From the NCBI GenBank assembly GCA_905234595.1, contig CAJOID010000036.1:52552-114875 (forward strand): 62,324 bases of DNA, in the 5' to 3' direction. Below, piece after piece: positions 20,753-28,669 of this stretch; position 1 is the first letter of the stretch, and each line of letters opens with the position of its first letter. Made by a program: the position numbers and the translations under genes. The notes beneath the pieces were generated by a model. It made no database searches and was not told the origin of the DNA. It saw only the letters and a program-made list of their open reading frames with translations. This stretch comes from an uncultured Lachnospiraceae bacterium (GTDB lineage Bacteria > Bacillota > Clostridia > Lachnospirales > Lachnospiraceae).

Positions 20753-21708
20753 TGTACCATGTGATAATCAATCCCACATCCAAATCAGGCAAGGGCATCA
20801 AACTGTGGAAGATGCTTGAACCGGTATTCACCGAACGTGACATCAATTATAAGATGATCTATTCGGAGTATCCCGGACACATTGTCAAGATCGTCGCCAG
20901 ACTCACTGATCCCATGGAGGGATACGGACAGATCAGACTGATAGTAGTCGGCGGTGACGGGACCATGAATGAAGTTTTGCAGGGGATCAGGGATTTCGAC
21001 CGTATCAGGATCGGGTATATTCCGACCGGCTCGAGTAATGACTTCGCCAGGGCACTCGGTTATCCCGGGGATCCTGTCAAACAGCTTGAGAATATACTTG
21101 ATTGTACTGAACCAACGGGTGTGGATGTCGGTCTGCTCACTTATATGGATGCTGTAGATGATGCGGGTAATCCGATGACTATCAGCCGCAGATTTGATGT
21201 CAGTTGCGGGATAGGATTTGATGCGGCCGTATGTGAAGAAGCGATGCATACGGACGGCGTCAAGGGAATACTTAATAAGATGGGCCTTGGTAAGCTTACT
21301 TATCTGGCCATAGCTCTTAAGCATCTGCTGGCTAAGACAGGCGTGAGCGTGTCGTACACGATCGATTCAAATGATCCGGTACGCCTTAAGCATTTCCTTT
21401 TCATAGCTGTGATGCAGAATAAGTATGAGGGCGGAGGATTCATGTTCTGTCCGGATGCTGATCCGACAGATGGTAAGCTGGATCTGTGCATAGTCAGTGT
21501 TGGAAGCCGGGCCAAGGTTCTTTTCGGTATACCGCTTGCATTCAAAGGCAAACATGTATTGATCAAAGGGATCACCTGCGAGCGTGCAGGCAAAGTCAGG
21601 ATACGCACTTCCGGTGAACTGTGGGTGCATACTGACGGAGAAGTACACAGAAAGAGCAAAGACTTCACCGTAGAAACTCTTTCAGATAAACTGTTGTTGC
21701 TTAAATAA
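20752..21708 (+). CDS. Diacylglycerol/lipid kinase family protein (YegS/DagK-like)
   Basis: This 318-residue protein has the diacylglycerol kinase catalytic fold. IINPTSKSGKG at the N-terminus and VVGGDGTMNEVLQGI (around residue 65) form the nucleotide site, followed by IPTGSSNDFARALG. Homologues phosphorylate diacylglycerol or related lipids using ATP at the inner membrane face, recycling DAG left by lipoteichoic acid synthesis. The ATG at 20752 directly overlaps the upstream stop (TGATG); an in-frame GTG one codon earlier is less likely. A strong terminator follows at 21714. The exact lipid substrate is not evident. Confidence 0.88.
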   Translation: MYHVIINPTSKSGKGIKLWKMLEPVFTERDINYKMIYSEYPGHIVKIVARLTDPMEGYGQIRLIVVGGDGTMNEVLQGIRDFDRIRIGYIPTGSSNDFARALGYPGDPVKQLENILDCTEPTGVDVGLLTYMDAVDDAGNPMTISRRFDVSCGIGFDAAVCEEAMHTDGVKGILNKMGLGKLTYLAIALKHLLAKTGVSVSYTIDSNDPVRLKHFLFIAVMQNKYEGGGFMFCPDADPTDGKLDLCIVSVGSRAKVLFGIPLAFKGKHVLIKGITCERAGKVRIRTSGELWVHTDGEVHRKSKDFTVETLSDKLLLLK

Positions 21709-21713
21709 GTTTT

Positions 21714-21746
21714 ACGCCGGTCTTAAACGACCGGCGTTTCTTTTTC
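21714..21746 (+). terminator. Rho-independent terminator after the lipid kinase gene
   Basis: ACGCCGGTC (21714-21722) pairs perfectly with GACCGGCGT (21729-21737), with a 6-nt loop, followed by TTCTTTTTC. The T-run is on the plus side only. Confidence 0.92.
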
Positions 21747-22470
21747 AGCCGAATATCCGGTATATACTGATGAAATGACAGATGCTTCCGGCCATTACGA
21801 ACAGATGGAAGATCTCGTGTGAGCCCCACATACTGCCGCGCTTATTGAATCTGATAAGCTTAAGTGCGTATATGATACCTCCGATGGTATAGATGACTCC
21901 TCCCGTATACAGCCATACCAGAACAGATGTTGACACATGGCTGATCAGCTGCGGCATGGCAAATATGACTACCCATCCCATCGATATATAAATAACGGAG
22001 GATACCCATTTCGGACAGGTGACCCATATAAGCTTGAATATCATACCCGCAAAAGCTATCCCCCAAACCACGGAGAGCAGGACCACGCCTTCGCGTCCCA
22101 TGGCACATACACAGATGGGAGTGTATGTACCTGCTATCAAAATAAAGATCATCATATGATCGAGTCTTTTCAGACGCATTCCCGCTTCACCGGCCAGATC
22201 AAAACAGTGATATGAGGCACTGGCACCATACAGTGAGATCATACTGAGCATGAATACGGACAGAGCGATAAGATCGGTAACTGTCGCTCCGGATCCCATT
22301 GCATGTATAAGTAACACAGGTGTAAAGAATACAGAAACTATGCATCCTATGAAATGAGTGAGAGCGCTCACCGGATCTTTGGCATGAAAATGGCTGTTTC
22401 CTTTAAGAATATTCAGATTCTCTCCGGTAAAATCGATTATGTTAGCGGATGATGCGGTTGTATTTACCAT
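21745..22470 (-). CDS. Hemolysin III family (PAQR-like) membrane protein
   Basis: This 241-residue protein has seven likely transmembrane helices and the HlyIII/PAQR signature. DPVSALTHFIGCIVSV gives the first conserved His, SASYHC.D lies in the middle, and SHEIFHLFVMAGSICHF supplies the metal-binding His residues at the C-terminus. The superfamily includes zinc-dependent hydrolase-like receptors; bacterial members may affect membrane lipids, and hemolytic activity is known only for a few. A GGAGG lies shortly before the ATG on the minus strand. It is transcribed divergently from the DUF1836 gene and stands alone. Confidence 0.87.
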   Translation of the reverse strand: MVNTTASSANIIDFTGENLNILKGNSHFHAKDPVSALTHFIGCIVSVFFTPVLLIHAMGSGATVTDLIALSVFMLSMISLYGASASYHCFDLAGEAGMRLKRLDHMMIFILIAGTYTPICVCAMGREGVVLLSVVWGIAFAGMIFKLIWVTCPKWVSSVIYISMGWVVIFAMPQLISHVSTSVLVWLYTGGVIYTIGGIIYALKLIRFNKRGSMWGSHEIFHLFVMAGSICHFISIYRIFG

Positions 22471-22584
22471 ATCTTAAACCTCCGTATATCGCGTTATCGG
22501 TTATTAAAAAACTTGTCATAAAGATATTATAACGGCATCGAGACCATGTCAAGAGTTTTTCAAAAACCTGTTTAAAGATTATTG

Positions 22585-22613
22585 TTGTATTGGCGTTTTT
22601 TGGGTGGTATCAT
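22585..22613 (+). promoter_or_regulatory. Promoter of the DUF1836-GGDEF pair
   Basis: TTGTAT (22585-22590) and TATCAT (22608-22613) are 17 nt apart and lie 45 nt before the DUF1836 start. Spacing is ideal and the boxes are near consensus. Confidence 0.55.
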
Positions 22614-22657
22614 GGTGATATCCTTTTTTTTTGTACGGGATATGAGAGGACTTGGGC

Positions 22658-23179
22658 ATGGTCATCAGAACGGAATATAATTCACAGGAGTTCGTGCTCC
22701 CGGCTTATTCGGAGATACCCGGAGTCGGTTTATTTCTGGAGCAGGTTTCCAAATACATAAATGAATATCTGTCACCTCTCGGTGAGCCTGAACTGACGGG
22801 TTCTATGATCAGTAATTATGTCAAAAAGGGCATAATAGACAATCCCGTTAAGAAGCAGTACGGCCGGGAGCAGATCGCGTATCTGATCTTCATAGCTATT
22901 GCGAAGACCGTCCTTTCACTGGAGGATATCACGACTATGATCGAACTCCAGCGTACTCATACCGATGTCGAGGCGGCATACGCTTATTTCAGAGAGAAGT
23001 TTATGGAGATTCTGGAGGCTGTATTCGAATCACGCACAATAGATGCGCTGCCCGGGGAATCACTTATCAGAACTCTGGCTCAGAATATAATGATCACGGC
23101 AGCACATAAGATATATCTGGATCTGACATTTGATGGCATGAAAGAGGTTAGTCCGGCGAATGAAGAAAAACCATCATGA
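22658..23179 (+). CDS. DUF1836 domain protein (predicted MerR-like regulator)
   Basis: This 173-residue protein matches the DUF1836 pattern. There is an N-terminal helical region, then ELTGSMISNYVKKGII and KQYGREQIAYLIFIAIAK, which looks like a winged helix-turn-helix of MerR type (about residues 50-95), then a helical C-terminus. Family members are presumed DNA-binding regulators; targets are unknown. The ATG at 22658 follows GAGAGGA; a TTG two codons upstream is less likely. Its end overlaps the start of the diguanylate cyclase gene by 20 nt, so the two are probably co-expressed, and it might control that operon. Confidence 0.8.
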   Translation: MVIRTEYNSQEFVLPAYSEIPGVGLFLEQVSKYINEYLSPLGEPELTGSMISNYVKKGIIDNPVKKQYGREQIAYLIFIAIAKTVLSLEDITTMIELQRTHTDVEAAYAYFREKFMEILEAVFESRTIDALPGESLIRTLAQNIMITAAHKIYLDLTFDGMKEVSPANEEKPS

Positions 23180-23576
23180 TGTTTCCGACAAAATAAAAAA
23201 GATAGGCACCGGCAATCTGGTCTGTTCACTGCTCATGGCCGTATTCTTTGTCTCATTGAGCATACTTTTTTACGTCTTTCTTCATAATTCCATTAAAGAA
23301 AATATAAAAGATCAGGATATGCTCATGGCGAAGGAATCGATCGCGCTGTATGAGAGATATCTTTCTACGGGTATGGATCTGGTTGAATTTGAGAGCTCAC
23401 TGATCAGTGAAATGATCGCAAAAGGTGATCAGAATGATTCTCTTCTGACTCATATGACCACTGCGACGGATATCATCATAGAAGAAGTGGATTCCGATTC
23501 CACCGGTCTGTATGGGTATATCTGCCTGACGATGATTATGATCCGACATCCCGCCCCTGGTATCAGAGTGCCATGA
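23160..23576 (+). CDS. Cache-GGDEF diguanylate cyclase, 5' portion before a frameshift
   Basis: This portion encodes the N-terminus of a membrane diguanylate cyclase: a transmembrane helix at about residues 18-40 and the first part of an extracytoplasmic Cache sensor domain. The frame runs correctly to LYGYICLT (about 23528) and then goes into an unrelated tail, TMIMIRHPAPGIRVP. In the next frame the same bases give DDYDPTSRPWYQSAM, the conserved Cache motif, so the true protein crosses frames here. Inserting one G after ACG at about 23528 restores the frame. It overlaps the DUF1836 stop by 20 nt. The full gene is 23160-25006. Confidence 0.82.
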   Translation: MKKNHHDVSDKIKKIGTGNLVCSLLMAVFFVSLSILFYVFLHNSIKENIKDQDMLMAKESIALYERYLSTGMDLVEFESSLISEMIAKGDQNDSLLTHMTTATDIIIEEVDSDSTGLYGYICLTMIMIRHPAPGIRVP

Positions 23577-25006
23577 TCCACAGAGGCAAGCTCACTTTCG
23601 TGGATCCGTACATAGATGCCCAGACCGGTACAGTGATGATGACTCTTGCCAAGACGCTCGGTCAGAGTTCGGATGTGATAGCTTTGGATATGAGCCTCGG
23701 AGACATACAGCAGATCACTGAAGAACATTCGGATGTGACAGGAGGACAGCTCCTCATGCTCGTCGACAGTTCCGGATCGATCATAGCCCATCCGGATACA
23801 TCCAGGATAGGATTCAACTGTGATGATAACAGGCAGTCACTAGAAGGATTCATAATCAGTATGATACTGCAGGGCAAGACCGGATATTTTGAGGCCATGT
23901 TTGCGGGAGAACAGTACATGGTCTATACAGAGAAGATGGAAGGATACTGGTATTGCGTCTCTGTGACCGAAGCCGGTGACAGCTTCAGGATACTCCGGGT
24001 ATTGCTGGCAATAACCACTATCGTGATCATAGCAACACTTTTCATTTGTTCTCTTCTGTTCATCAATCTGAGTCAGGGTAAAGCCAACACCGATACTTTG
24101 AACCAGCGGCTCTCAACGGCTGCGGATATATATATGTCCGTCCACGACATAGATGTAATGAATGACAGGATGTGTGCCATCAAGATAGATGAGAAGGAAA
24201 ATGATGCCCTGCCCAACCCCGTGAAAGCCCGTTATGAGCCTCAGGATATGGCACAGGAACACCTGTATTCCGCCATGGATCTGCTGACCGATGAAATGTC
24301 CAGGCCTATGGTCCATGATTTCGTGAATCTGTCTACGTTGGATGAACGGATGAAAGATACGAATACCATCGCAGTGGAATACATGAATAATAACAATATT
24401 TGGTGCCGTGCCAGGTTCATAGTATCCGAACATGATGAAGACGGCAGGATATCCGATGTACTGCTTCTTTTTGAACAGATAGATGCCGAGAAGCGTAACC
24501 GTGATAAGCTGTTGTATATGTCCGAGACGGATATGATGACGGGCATCAGCAACAGGAGCTGCGGAGAGCGTGAGATCAAGGATTATGTAGCACATGGACA
24601 GAACGGAATGTTCATGCTGATCGATATAGATAAGTTCAAATGTATCAACGATAATTTCGGACACGGTGTGGGAGACCGGGTTATCATAGCCGTGGCCCAT
24701 GCCCTCAAGAATGCTTTCAGAAGCACGGATGTGGTCATGAGGCTGGGCGGTGACGAATTCGCCGCGTTTGCAAGGGGAGTGACCAGTGCCCAGGCTGCAG
24801 GATATATCGTGGACAGACTGCTTAGTAATATCAGGGAGATCAATATACCCGAGATAGGTGATCATGAGATCTGTGTGAGTGCGGGAGTTTCATTCTATAC
24901 TCACGATGACATGATCAGTTTCGATGAACTGTATACCCGCGCTGATCATTGCACATACGCAAGTAAAGAACATGATGGCACTTATGTGTCGTACTATGAG
25001 AACTGA
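23573..25006 (+). CDS. Cache-GGDEF diguanylate cyclase, 3' portion
   Basis: This frame holds the rest of the Cache sensor (from about 23528 if the shift is corrected), a second transmembrane helix (ILRVLLAITTIVIIATLFIC, about 23989-24048), a PAS-like or linker segment and a C-terminal GGDEF domain. The domain has FMLIDIDKFKCINDNFGHGVGD and RLGGDEF, both intact. It would make cyclic di-GMP from two GTP in response to an external ligand. No RxxD inhibitory site is evident just before the GGDEF motif. The ATG at 23573 is an internal Met of the Cache domain and lacks a good ribosome site, so this half is probably not made independently. Confidence 0.85.
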   Translation: MIHRGKLTFVDPYIDAQTGTVMMTLAKTLGQSSDVIALDMSLGDIQQITEEHSDVTGGQLLMLVDSSGSIIAHPDTSRIGFNCDDNRQSLEGFIISMILQGKTGYFEAMFAGEQYMVYTEKMEGYWYCVSVTEAGDSFRILRVLLAITTIVIIATLFICSLLFINLSQGKANTDTLNQRLSTAADIYMSVHDIDVMNDRMCAIKIDEKENDALPNPVKARYEPQDMAQEHLYSAMDLLTDEMSRPMVHDFVNLSTLDERMKDTNTIAVEYMNNNNIWCRARFIVSEHDEDGRISDVLLLFEQIDAEKRNRDKLLYMSETDMMTGISNRSCGEREIKDYVAHGQNGMFMLIDIDKFKCINDNFGHGVGDRVIIAVAHALKNAFRSTDVVMRLGGDEFAAFARGVTSAQAAGYIVDRLLSNIREINIPEIGDHEICVSAGVSFYTHDDMISFDELYTRADHCTYASKEHDGTYVSYYEN

Positions 25007-25098
25007 TCGATCAACCTGATCGAGTTGTAAGAATGGCCGTTTTGTGCTATATTTCTCTTTTGGGACTAACATCAAAACAATTATAAGAGGGACCGGAC

Positions 25099-26301
25099 AT
25101 GATAAATGTTGCAGTACTCGGATACGGAACCGTAGGAAGCGGAGTAGTCGAGGTCATAGAGACAAATAAAAAGGACATAGAGCGTAAGATCGGTGCTTCA
25201 ATCGAAGTCAAGTACATCCTGGATCTGCGTGATTTTCCCGGGGATCCGTATGAATCCAAGGTGATCCATGATTATGATCAGATAATCAATGATCCCGATA
25301 TCAGTATCGTATGTGAGACTATGGGCGGACTGGAGCCTGCTTATACTTTTACCCAAAAGGCACTGTCCAAAGGCATAAGTGTATGTACATCCAATAAGGA
25401 ACTGGTAGCGGCCCACGGTCCCGAACTCATACATCTGGCACAGAGCAACAAGTGTAACTATATGTTTGAAGCCAGTGTGGGCGGTGGTATACCGATCATC
25501 AGACCGATGAACAGTGCACTTACTGCCGAGCATATCGATTCAGTAATGGGTATCTTAAACGGAACCACCAACTATATCCTGACACGTATGGATGAGGATG
25601 GAGCCGACTTCGCTGATGCACTGAAAGAAGCACAGGACCTCGGTTATGCGGAAAAGGATCCCACAGCCGATGTGGAAGGCTATGATATCAGCCGCAAGAT
25701 CGCAATATTGTCATCCCTGGTATGCGGTCACTATGTTAATTACGAAGATATATATACAGAGGGTATCACCCGTATTACGGCAGATGATATCAAATACGCC
25801 AGGAAGATGGGTAAGACCATCAAACTTCTGGCGATCAGCAGTGAGAACGAGGACGGATATTTCGCCATGGTAGCTCCGTTCCTTGTAGGCAGGGAGCATC
25901 CCCTGTATATGGTCCGGGAAGCATTTAACGCCATATTTATACACGGCAATACCCTGGATGACACTATGTATTACGGACGGGGAGCGGGCAAACTGCCCAC
26001 CGCGAGTGCAGTGGTAGCGGATGTCGTTGACTGCGCACGTCATATCGGTAAGTGCATAACGATCCTGTGGGACGATGAAAAGGTGCAACTCACGGATGCC
26101 GACAAATACAAGTGTTCATATTTCGTGAGGGTGAGTGCGGATAACAGGGATAAAGCCGAGGCCGCATTTGAGATCACCGACACCGTGGATGCGGGAGTGG
26201 ACGGTGAGTTTGCATTTGTGACCGAGGTTATGGATAACACGGCCTTTGAGGCAGCAGCAGTGAAGTGCGGTGGTGTAATAACCCGTATAAGAATGATATA
26301 A
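25099..26301 (+). CDS. hom: Homoserine dehydrogenase
   Basis: This 400-residue enzyme reduces aspartate semialdehyde to homoserine with NAD(P)H, the branch point towards threonine and methionine. The Rossmann motif GYGTVGSGV is at residues 8-16. TSNKELVAAHG and ASVGGGIPIIRPM carry the catalytic-site region, followed by LNGTTNYILTRM and EAQDLGYAEKDPTADVEGYD. The C-terminus (from about residue 330) fits a regulatory ACT domain (YFVRVSADNRDKAEAAFEI). GAGGG lies ahead of the ATG. Aspartate kinase follows 16 nt later, so the two form a small biosynthetic operon. Confidence 0.95.
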   Translation: MINVAVLGYGTVGSGVVEVIETNKKDIERKIGASIEVKYILDLRDFPGDPYESKVIHDYDQIINDPDISIVCETMGGLEPAYTFTQKALSKGISVCTSNKELVAAHGPELIHLAQSNKCNYMFEASVGGGIPIIRPMNSALTAEHIDSVMGILNGTTNYILTRMDEDGADFADALKEAQDLGYAEKDPTADVEGYDISRKIAILSSLVCGHYVNYEDIYTEGITRITADDIKYARKMGKTIKLLAISSENEDGYFAMVAPFLVGREHPLYMVREAFNAIFIHGNTLDDTMYYGRGAGKLPTASAVVADVVDCARHIGKCITILWDDEKVQLTDADKYKCSYFVRVSADNRDKAEAAFEITDTVDAGVDGEFAFVTEVMDNTAFEAAAVKCGGVITRIRMI

Positions 26302-26317
26302 AATCGGAGATTATATA

Positions 26318-27637
26318 ATGACAAAAGTTGTAAAGTTCGGTGGAAGCTCGCTGGCTGATGCAGAGCAGTTTAAGAAGGCGGCTTCTATAATCAAAGCTGA
26401 GGAATCCAGACGTTATGTGGTCCCTTCGGCACCCGGTAAGAGATCATCAGGCGACACCAAGGTCACCGATATGCTGTATCAGACGTATGATCTTGCAGAA
26501 AGAGGCGGAAGCTTCACAAAGGCTCTGGCAGATATCAAGGCCAGATATGATGAGATCATACAGGGGCTTGGACTTGACCTGTCACTGGATGATGAATTCA
26601 GGATCATAGAAGACAGATTCGCCAACAAAGCAGGCCGTGATTATGCCGCTTCCCGAGGAGAGTATCTGAACGGATGCATTATGGCTGCATATCTCGGTTA
26701 TGAGTTCGTGGATGCAGCCGAAGTCATCAGATTTGATGAGGACGGAATGTTTGATCCTCAGGCTACGGCAAAGCTTATGAGAAAGCGGTTAAGCAAACTG
26801 GACCATGCCGTTATCCCCGGGTTTTACGGCGCTTATGCAGACGGCACGGTTAAGACTTTTTCAAGGGGCGGTTCGGATATCACGGGATCCATAGTGGCCG
26901 GTGCGATCAAGGCCGACGTATATGAGAACTGGACCGATGTCAGCGGTTTCATGGTGGCTGATCCGCGGATCATAGATCATCCCGAGAGCATAGAGACCAT
27001 TACTTACAGAGAACTCCGGGAGCTTGCATATATGGGTGCGAGCGTATTGCATGAAGAAGCGATCTTCCCTGTACGTAAAGAAGGCATCCCGATCAATATC
27101 CGCAATACCAACGATCCCGAAGCATCAGGCACCTGGATCGTGGAGAGCACCTGCCAGAAGTCGAAATATGTCATCACCGGTATAGCCGGTAAAAAGGGAT
27201 TCTGCTCGGTAAACATAGAGAAAGAACTGATGAATTCCGAGATCGGATTCGGACGAAAAGTCCTGCAGGCTTTCGAAGATTACGGATTATCATTTGAGCA
27301 TGTACCTTCTGGTATCGATACCCTGACCGTATTCGTTCATCAGGACGAGTTCATGGATAAGGAACAGCAGGTGGTCAGTGCGATACACAGACTGGCCGAT
27401 CCCGATACCATAGATATCGAAGCTGATATAGCCCTGATCGCAGTAGTGGGACGCGGTATGAAATCCACACGCGGTACTGCCGGACGTATATTCTCGGCTC
27501 TGGCTCATGCGAATGTCAATGTCAAGATGATCGACCAGGGTTCTTCGGAGCTTAACATTATCATCGGAGTGGCTAATCAGGATTTTGAGACGGCCATAAA
27601 AGCGATATATGACATTTTTGTAACTGCGGCTATCTGA
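26318..27637 (+). CDS. Aspartate kinase
   Basis: This 439-residue enzyme phosphorylates aspartate, the first step to lysine, threonine and methionine. The N-terminal kinase motif is VVKFGGSSLADAEQF. Catalytic regions include SRGEYLNGCIMAAYLG and FSRGGSDITGSIVAGAI, and FPVRKEGIPINIRNT ends the kinase domain. The C-terminal third holds two ACT-type regulatory domains (VNIEKELMNSEIGFGRKVLQ and IALIAVVGRGMKSTRGTAGRIF), so allosteric feedback by lysine or threonine is expected. It follows hom by 16 nt in the same operon and is ended by a long hairpin terminator. It is a monofunctional enzyme, not an AK-HSD fusion. Confidence 0.94.
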   Translation: MTKVVKFGGSSLADAEQFKKAASIIKAEESRRYVVPSAPGKRSSGDTKVTDMLYQTYDLAERGGSFTKALADIKARYDEIIQGLGLDLSLDDEFRIIEDRFANKAGRDYAASRGEYLNGCIMAAYLGYEFVDAAEVIRFDEDGMFDPQATAKLMRKRLSKLDHAVIPGFYGAYADGTVKTFSRGGSDITGSIVAGAIKADVYENWTDVSGFMVADPRIIDHPESIETITYRELRELAYMGASVLHEEAIFPVRKEGIPINIRNTNDPEASGTWIVESTCQKSKYVITGIAGKKGFCSVNIEKELMNSEIGFGRKVLQAFEDYGLSFEHVPSGIDTLTVFVHQDEFMDKEQQVVSAIHRLADPDTIDIEADIALIAVVGRGMKSTRGTAGRIFSALAHANVNVKMIDQGSSELNIIIGVANQDFETAIKAIYDIFVTAAI

Positions 27638-27662
27638 AAAATTCAAGAACGATATACAAAGA

Positions 27663-27740
27663 CCGGTTATATATATGGTTTCCCTTGCTGCGACCCGACA
27701 GTACTCGCTGCGGGAAACATATATATAACCGGCTTTTTTC
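27663..27740 (+). terminator. Long-stem terminator after hom-aspartate kinase
   Basis: A left arm at 27663-27684 pairs with a right arm at 27712-27732 over 21 bp with one bulged base, closing a 27-nt loop, and TTTTTT follows at 27734-27739. The stem is longer than a usual terminator. Confidence 0.85.
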
Positions 27741-27788
27741 GTCACTTTTGAATTATCTGAAAATAATTAAAAAAATTACAAAAATGTG

Positions 27789-27816
27789 TTGACAATTAAA
27801 AAGAGGATGATATAAT
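27789..27816 (+). promoter_or_regulatory. Near-consensus promoter of the ncRNA candidate
   Basis: TTGACA (27789-27794) and TATAAT (27811-27816) are both perfect consensus boxes, spaced 16 nt. They sit in an AT-rich stretch with no gene behind them for about 480 nt, so they must drive an RNA. Expected start is about 27823. Confidence 0.85.
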
Positions 27817-27822
27817 TAACTC

Positions 27823-28178
27823 ATAAAGAAACAGAGAGGCAACAAAATAACAAACAATTACTCACAGAATTGAGTAAGGAGCGAAGACAAAACACAACGA
27901 AAGAAAGGATAGCAGCCGAAAATACATACTCGGAAGAGGTAAGGTCCAATGGGTATATGATATAGATCAACTGAATATGGAACGCTAACATCCAAAAGTA
28001 TCGAGTGCATAATGAATAGAGTGGTCAGGAAGCTTACAGATGATAAGCCGCCACAGATATCTGAATATCAAATTCATGCGAGAGGGTACAGGATCAGCAG
28101 ACGGAGGATAAGTCCATTGGATACGTCATTTAAGTAGCGGGTGTCGAACGAAAGAGTCGATGCCCGCTACTTCTTTTT
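27823..28178 (+). ncRNA. Structured non-coding RNA of about 355 nt, class not identified
   Basis: A perfect promoter, about 355 nt without a supportable reading frame, and an intrinsic terminator define this unit. Visible helices include TTACTCA/TGAGTAA (about 27862-27881), GTGG...CCAC enclosing GCTTA/TAAGC (about 28022-28055), TGAAT/ATTCA (about 28064-28078), and the terminator stem. TCCAATGG (27946-27953) can pair over a long range with CCATTGGA (28114-28121), which would fold the molecule into a closed domain. The unpaired stretches are purine-rich, as in large structured RNAs. It is not tmRNA (no tRNA-like ends), RNase P or 6S as far as I can judge. Large Clostridia classes such as raiA or ROOL should be tested; I cannot assign it by eye. 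A leader of the suf operon is excluded by the terminator and the separate promoter behind it. Confidence 0.7.
28134..28178 (+). terminator. Terminator of the ncRNA candidate
   Basis: GTAGCGGG (28134-28141) pairs perfectly with CCCGCTAC (28163-28170), with an inner TCGA/TCGA pairing, followed by TTCTTTTT. Confidence 0.92.
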
Positions 28179-28207
28179 GTGCGTGTATGCAAATCGGGTA
28201 TTTGGTA

Positions 28208-28254
28208 TTGATTTTGTTGGGGCGGGCGCTATAATAGTTATTGACATATGTCAA
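28208..28254 (+). promoter_or_regulatory. Promoter of the DUF134-suf operon with palindromic operator
   Basis: TTGATT (28208-28213) and TATAAT (28230-28235) are spaced 16 nt. The expected start point falls on the perfect 14-bp palindrome TTGACATATGTCAA (28241-28254), a natural site for a dimeric repressor. The DUF134 protein encoded 46 nt downstream is the obvious candidate to bind it. Confidence 0.75.
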
Positions 28255-28300
28255 AAACGGTATTGATATTCCGTATCTGTCGCCAAAGGGGGCGGTTTTC

Positions 28301-28654
28301 ATGGCCAGACCACAGAGAAACAGAAAAATATGTTCAGAACCGAAATACACAAGTTTTGCGCCTGTATCCGCATCCTCCGGGCGATCCGGTGAGGGAGTGG
28401 TCTTAAGCGTCGATGAATATGAAGCCATCAGACTTATCGACTGCATAGGCCTCACCCAGGAGCAGTGCGCCAAGCATATGGGCGTTGCCCGTACGACTGT
28501 CACTGAGATCTATGACAAGGCCAGACACAAGATAGCGCTCATGCTGATCGAAGGAAGGGACCTTAAGATTGACGGCGGTAATTATTCCGTGTGCAACGGG
28601 GTCCACCCCGACGGTGAGGCTTTGTGCACACACTGTATGTCAATGCTTGATTGA
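28301..28654 (+). CDS. DUF134 family DNA-binding protein, probable regulator of the suf operon
   Basis: This 117-residue protein begins MARPQRNRKIC, the hallmark start of DUF134 (MxRPxKxRxI). Its core is a sigma-70 region 4-like helix-turn-helix: VLSVDEYEAIRLIDCIGLTQ and GVARTTVTEIYDKARHKIALML. Six Cys are present (11, 48, 56, 98, 109, 112); C98, C109 and C112 form a C-terminal cluster that could bind a metal or Fe-S cluster. I chose ATG 28301 after AAAGGGGG (28284-28291); an upstream TTG at 28241 coincides with the expected transcription start. It leads directly into sufC (15 nt), so it probably autoregulates and controls Fe-S assembly. That role is inference. Confidence 0.85.
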   Translation: MARPQRNRKICSEPKYTSFAPVSASSGRSGEGVVLSVDEYEAIRLIDCIGLTQEQCAKHMGVARTTVTEIYDKARHKIALMLIEGRDLKIDGGNYSVCNGVHPDGEALCTHCMSMLD

Positions 28655-28669
28655 GAAAGGATATATCCA

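Noticed and set aside
25007..25098. A riboswitch or T-box before hom
   Set aside because: Only about 90 nt, with no clear hairpins or terminator.
27823..28178. tmRNA, RNase P RNA or a T-box leader
   Set aside because: No tRNA-like acceptor ends, no recognisable P4 core text and the unit ends in its own terminator before an independent promoter.
28241..28300. TTG at 28241 as start of the DUF134 protein
   Set aside because: It coincides with the palindrome at the expected transcription start and adds 20 residues not found in the family; ATG 28301 has a ribosome site and the family start.
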